DNA of 64,000 nt from Ardenticatenales bacterium (lineage in GTDB: Bacteria; Chloroflexota; Anaerolineae; Promineifilales; Promineifilaceae). The stretch is from NCBI GenBank assembly GCA_020634575.1, contig JACKBM010000004.1, positions 183,294 through 247,293 on the forward strand, written 5' to 3'. The position numbers and the translations under genes are program-made. Shown here one piece after another: positions 60,723 to 64,000 of the stretch; within the stretch, counting starts at the first letter, position 1, and each line of letters starts with the position of its first letter. Under the pieces are notes generated by a model. It was not told the origin of the DNA. It worked only from the letters and a program-made list of their open reading frames with translations, and searched no databases.

Positions 60723-62030
60723 TTAAAGCGTGAAGTAGAAAGTCGCGCCCTGGCCGACTTCGGACTCTGCCCAAACGCGCCCGCCATGGCGATGAATGAT
60801 GCGCTGCACGGTCGCCAGACCAATGCCATTGCCATCAAATTCGTTAATTGAATGAAGCCGCTGAAAAGCGCCGAAGAGCTTGTCCGAATAGGCCATGTCA
60901 AAGCCAACGCCGCTGTCTTTGACGAAGTAGACCTGCTCAGCACCTTGCCAGGTTGAGCCAAACTCAATCCTGGCCACCTCTTCATTCTCCGTAAATTTCC
61001 AGGCGTTGTTCAGGAGATTTTCCAGTACAACCCGGACCATCCGTTCGTCGCCGTCCGCCGAAACGGCCGGGGCGACGCTGACCTGGACGTTGCGCTCCGC
61101 ATCGCTCACCTGCAGGTTGTCCAGAATCGAGCGGGCGATCTCGCTGACATCCAGGTGTTCGCGATGAATCTCGGACCGGGTTACCCGGGACAGATCCAGA
61201 AGGTCATCAATCAGTTGGGCCATCCGTTGGCTGGCGGCGCGCACCCGGTTGAGGTAATCCTGGCCATCATCATCCAGAACCTCGTGATAATCTTCCAGGA
61301 GCGCCCGGCTGAAGCCGTCAATGCTGCGCAGCGGCGCGCGCAGATCGTGAGAAACGGAGTAACTAAAGGCTTCCAGTTCCTTGTTCAGGGATTTGGCCTG
61401 GGCCAGCTGTTCGGCGAGGGCAGCTTCCGCTTCCTGCGCCTGTTCATGGAGATAAGCGGAGACGACCGCCGTCAACATGAGGAAGACAGAACGGAGCAGG
61501 AAGCCAGCGCCCAGTTCCGGCCGGTAAAACAGCCCTTCGACCAGGTCGGCAATGACATAGGTAAATGACATCGCCAGCACCGGTCCATAGCCGTAGCGCA
61601 TGGCAGCTGACACAGTCGCCGAGAAAAGGACCACATAAAATGGTGTATCAAAGCCGCCGGCCACCACAATCATGGCCACGTTAAGCAAGCCATCGCCAAT
61701 CGTCGTCACATAGCCGCTGACAAATACCTTGGATTGCTGGCGCAGCAGATATTGCACGACGATGTTGTAGAGGGCCGCCAACAGCAGCACGCCATACGCC
61801 GCGCGCAGTTGACCCTCCGGCAGGTTAAACAGATAAAGGCCCGGCGCCATACAGATGATGCCAACCCAGCGAATGGTCACGAAGCGCCATTCTAGTTTGA
61901 CCGCGCGCGGTGTCTCGTCCGAGCTGGACCAGGGCGCTCCCAGCCAGCTATCGCGCAGCCGGCTCATCCAGGAAACTTTCTCCTGGGTCTCAGCCGCCAT
62001 CTGTATTTCGCGGCTTTGCCCTATTTGCAT
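60723..62030 (-). CDS. Membrane sensor histidine kinase
   Basis: 435 residues. N-terminal cytoplasmic part, about six helices (residues ~52-185: WVGIICMAPGLYLFN, YGVLLLAALYNIVVQYLL, FYVVLFSATVSAAMRYGYG), a short coiled coil (QEAEAALAEQLAQAKSLNKE), then HisKA SYSVSHDLRAPLRSIDGFSR with phospho-His and an ATPase domain (LENLLNNAWKFTENE, VGFDMAYSDKLFGAFQRL, NGIGLATVQRIIHRHGG). No extracytoplasmic sensor domain, so it senses within the membrane. The ATG overlaps the cyclase stop by 10 bases; GGAGG inside the cyclase gene serves as its SD, giving translational coupling. Confidence 0.92.
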   Translation of the reverse strand: MQIGQSREIQMAAETQEKVSWMSRLRDSWLGAPWSSSDETPRAVKLEWRFVTIRWVGIICMAPGLYLFNLPEGQLRAAYGVLLLAALYNIVVQYLLRQQSKVFVSGYVTTIGDGLLNVAMIVVAGGFDTPFYVVLFSATVSAAMRYGYGPVLAMSFTYVIADLVEGLFYRPELGAGFLLRSVFLMLTAVVSAYLHEQAQEAEAALAEQLAQAKSLNKELEAFSYSVSHDLRAPLRSIDGFSRALLEDYHEVLDDDGQDYLNRVRAASQRMAQLIDDLLDLSRVTRSEIHREHLDVSEIARSILDNLQVSDAERNVQVSVAPAVSADGDERMVRVVLENLLNNAWKFTENEEVARIEFGSTWQGAEQVYFVKDSGVGFDMAYSDKLFGAFQRLHSINEFDGNGIGLATVQRIIHRHGGRVWAESEVGQGATFYFTL

Positions 62031-63721
62031 GATGCCTCCAACTTGGCCAGTTCATTCGGGTAGAGTCGACGGTATGCTTCCAGCGCACTCACGACCACTG
62101 CCTGGACAATCAGCCGTGGCGTGTAAAGACATTTGTCAATCCACAGCGGCGGGAAGGGATAGACCTCGCTCGAATGACGCTCGTGCTCAAGCAGTCGCGT
62201 CAGCAGATATTTGGCCGCCAGCGTGCTGCTGATCTTGTCGCTATCGGCCGGGGTACCGGCGCCGGCGGCGAGGGCCAGCAGCCCATACGCCGTCTCTTCG
62301 ACGGTTGGCTCACCATAAAAGCCCCAGGAGCCATCCGCATTCTGCGTATGGCGCAGCCATTCGCGCGAGCGCTCGACCAGCGGCTTCATGCGTGACGCCT
62401 GCTGCCGCGGCAACTCTTTGAGGATGCTCAGCGCATGGGCCGTCGCGTAGTACGGCGACACGTGCCATTTGTCAATCCAGTAGAGCCCTTCGATCTGTTT
62501 GCTGGCCAGGTAATCCAGCACGCGCACGATCGTCCGCGTCCGATCCGGGTAGCCGGGGATGCGCAGCAGGGCGTGCAGCACATGCAGGCTGACGCCAAGC
62601 GACGAGTGGCGCTCATACTGGAAGCTGGCAAAATGCCCTTCCGAGGTGGCGAAGGGTAGCAAAACCCGGGGGTCCGGCTCCGCCTCAACGTCGTGCAGGA
62701 AAAGCAGGGCGACGGCTGTGTCGTCTGCGTCGGGAATCGGGAAGGTCGGCGCCAGACTGACGCCGCCGTTGTCCAGGGCGGCGCTTAGCGTCTGGCGGTG
62801 GCGGCGCGTCAGCAACTCAGCCGCCGGGATGCCGGCCAGATAGAGATGGTAGGCGGCCCAGAGATATTCGTAGGTTTCGCAAGGGTGCAGTACCGGCACC
62901 TCGGCGCCACCGTTGCGCTTGAGGCAGTTGTCCAGGTAGCGCTTCGCCTGCGGGTCGCGGCTGCGGATGTAGTAGCAGGCAGTGGCCGCCGGCGAGTTAC
63001 CGATGGAGCCATTCAGCCCCTGGGCAGCCTTGAGACCAGCCAGATCCGCCTGTTCGCCGAGGAACTCCAGGGAGTGGACGACGGTAACGCGCGGGGAGTA
63101 AAGGGCACCGGCCGGTATCAACCGCATCTTTTCCACCCGCTGCGCCTCATAAATGTCGAGGTGGGGCGGCACTTTGATGTCTGCCTGCTGTGCCCGGCGC
63201 ACCATCGCCGGCAGCAACAGCTCAAAAGCAACCAGCTCCGTCGGCTCATTGCCCAGGAGATGCCCCTTCTGCCACAGGTAGCGCGTGCCCGCTTCAATCG
63301 CCAGTTCCGCCGCCGCAGATGTCCGCATGCTACCCAGCGCCGCCAGCGCCGTCAGCGTGCAAAGAATCCGGTCGTGGATGTATTGGACCTCGCCGCCCCA
63401 GCTGCCGTCCTTGTGCTGATGATCAAGCAACCATTGGTAGGCCTGCGGATATTCGGGGATACGCGGGTCCGCTGCCGAGGGGATGCTGGCGATCCAGGCC
63501 GTATCATAGGCCGTGGAGCTGATACCCTCATGCCGGCTGGTGTCATGCAACTGCGCGATCAGATTATGCAGCCAGGCGCCCACCAACGAGTCGTCCGTGG
63601 CCGGCCGGCTCAGGGTGGCGGTCATTGTCAGATCCGAGGTGTGATGGCCATTGCCGTTCAATACCCCCGTCCCAAGCCGGCTCCTGTATGAGGATCCTGT
63701 TGATGGTTCATTGCTACCCAT
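62021..63721 (-). CDS. Class II diterpene cyclase (copalyl/kolavenyl diphosphate synthase-like)
   Basis: 566 residues from MGSNEPSTGSS with AAGGA seven bases upstream. Features of class II cyclases: STAYDTAWIASI near the N terminus, QW-like DGSWGGEVQYIHDR and NADGSWGF, and the DxDD motif PDADDTAVALL (Asp331, 333, 334), which protonates the double bond of geranylgeranyl diphosphate. No class I DDxxD motif exists, so diphosphate stays on the product. Size fits bacterial enzymes such as Rv3377c or the Herpetosiphon kolavenyl diphosphate synthase. A partner class I synthase is not in the window; it may lie beyond the edge. The gene ends overlapping the sensor kinase gene. Confidence 0.9.
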   Translation of the reverse strand: MGSNEPSTGSSYRSRLGTGVLNGNGHHTSDLTMTATLSRPATDDSLVGAWLHNLIAQLHDTSRHEGISSTAYDTAWIASIPSAADPRIPEYPQAYQWLLDHQHKDGSWGGEVQYIHDRILCTLTALAALGSMRTSAAAELAIEAGTRYLWQKGHLLGNEPTELVAFELLLPAMVRRAQQADIKVPPHLDIYEAQRVEKMRLIPAGALYSPRVTVVHSLEFLGEQADLAGLKAAQGLNGSIGNSPAATACYYIRSRDPQAKRYLDNCLKRNGGAEVPVLHPCETYEYLWAAYHLYLAGIPAAELLTRRHRQTLSAALDNGGVSLAPTFPIPDADDTAVALLFLHDVEAEPDPRVLLPFATSEGHFASFQYERHSSLGVSLHVLHALLRIPGYPDRTRTIVRVLDYLASKQIEGLYWIDKWHVSPYYATAHALSILKELPRQQASRMKPLVERSREWLRHTQNADGSWGFYGEPTVEETAYGLLALAAGAGTPADSDKISSTLAAKYLLTRLLEHERHSSEVYPFPPLWIDKCLYTPRLIVQAVVVSALEAYRRLYPNELAKLEASCK

Positions 63722-63886
63722 ACTTTCGTCCTTACTGTTTATGTTGTCCCAGGCTAACAACCTGCAGTCTGGTTTTGCAGCTTGTCTTCAAGTCCGGAGA
63801 CAACACAATGACAAACAGAGAAGTCATTGTTTGGCCCTACGCTGCGCCAGGCGCAGCCAGGGTCATGGTCCTTGTACCAGGGCAGT

Positions 63887-64000
63887 TTACCCAGGTACAC
63901 CCTGCCCCATAGCAGTGTGAAAATCGTTGCGTCGGTAAAACTCGGCCACATACTGGGCAATGCGTACCAGCGCCCGTTCCGGCCGGCCGGTTACGGTGCG
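63887..64000 (-). CDS. C-terminal end of a gene cut by the window edge
   Basis: An open frame enters from the edge and reads RTVTGRPERALVRIAQYVAE, FYRRNDFHTAMGQGVPG, then a stop at 63887-63889. It is on the same strand as the diterpene cyclase, 165 bases upstream of it, so it could be the preceding gene of the operon. Too short to name a family, and another minus frame (63754-63960) overlaps it. Confidence 0.3.
   Translation of the reverse strand, partial: RTVTGRPERALVRIAQYVAEFYRRNDFHTAMGQGVPG

Noticed and set aside
62798..63691. 297-codon plus-strand frame opposite the diterpene cyclase
   Set aside because: Arg/Gln-rich composition with no motif; the minus frame is a complete cyclase with DxDD.
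63754..63960. 68-codon minus-strand ORF near the window end
   Set aside because: No recognisable pattern or ribosome site, and it overlaps another open frame that enters from the window edge.

Overview
The window looks like a chromosome segment from a filamentous or Anaerolineae/Ardenticatenia/Caldilineae-type member of the Chloroflexota. This is an inference from protein style, not a phylogeny: large LuxR-ATPase and BTAD-ATPase regulators, an FHA-linked Ser/Thr kinase, TadE-type protein, Asp-box protein, archaeal-type mevalonate genes, a bacterial class II diterpene cyclase, moderately high GC and many intergenic palindromes. No rRNA, tRNA, CRISPR array or prophage was recognised.

Layout. 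0-13.4 kb: ADP-ribosylglycohydrolase-like protein, UroD-like protein, M20 amidohydrolase, class I aminotransferase, a DszB-like sulfinate-lyase homologue coupled to a small DUF5661-like protein, a membrane protein, a Nudix protein, two broken genes, a flavin monooxygenase/NIPSNAP pair and a UspA protein. 13.6-19 kb: FHA kinase, TadE-like protein, a possible leader peptide with terminator, TPR protein. 19-25.2 kb: MarR regulator with a visible operator, MBL hydrolase, a collapsed Rossmann gene, MFS pump, Asp-box protein, PfkB kinase, frameshifted nucleoside hydrolase. 25.2-29.1 kb (minus): sulfotransferase, unknown protein and a frameshifted zinc protease with 11-residue repeats. 29.5-43.8 kb: GNAT, MFS-HEAT fusion, aldo/keto reductase, LuxR-ATPase divergent from an acyl-CoA synthetase, BTAD regulator, CatE-like VOC dioxygenase, YceI. 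43.8-47.4 kb: a repeat-rich, AT-richer stretch in which copies of a composite palindromic repeat bracket a GT39-type membrane protein and a BrnTA-like toxin-antitoxin pair. 47.4-53 kb (minus): HMG-CoA reductase, archaeal-type HMG-CoA synthase, thiolase homologue and, beyond a decayed IS630-type transposase gene, a frameshifted DUF35 OB-fold protein. 53-58.7 kb: lipoprotein, membrane-anchored zincin, and a paralogue fusing a degenerate kinase to a degenerate zincin. 58.7-64 kb (minus): diterpene cyclase overlapping a histidine kinase, response regulator and hybrid kinase.

How it fits together. The mevalonate genes would supply isoprenoid precursors, and a DxDD diterpene cyclase lies 10 kb away in a phosphorelay operon, so isoprenoid metabolism is the main coherent theme. 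The most unusual items are the thiolase lacking its nucleophilic Cys and GHP-motif His inside the archaeal-type mevalonate operon, the pseudokinase-pseudoprotease next to an apparently active protease relative, and the palindrome ACCGGCCGGT, which I counted about 16 times by eye. At least five genes are broken by single frame changes; sequencing error must be excluded before these are called pseudogenes.
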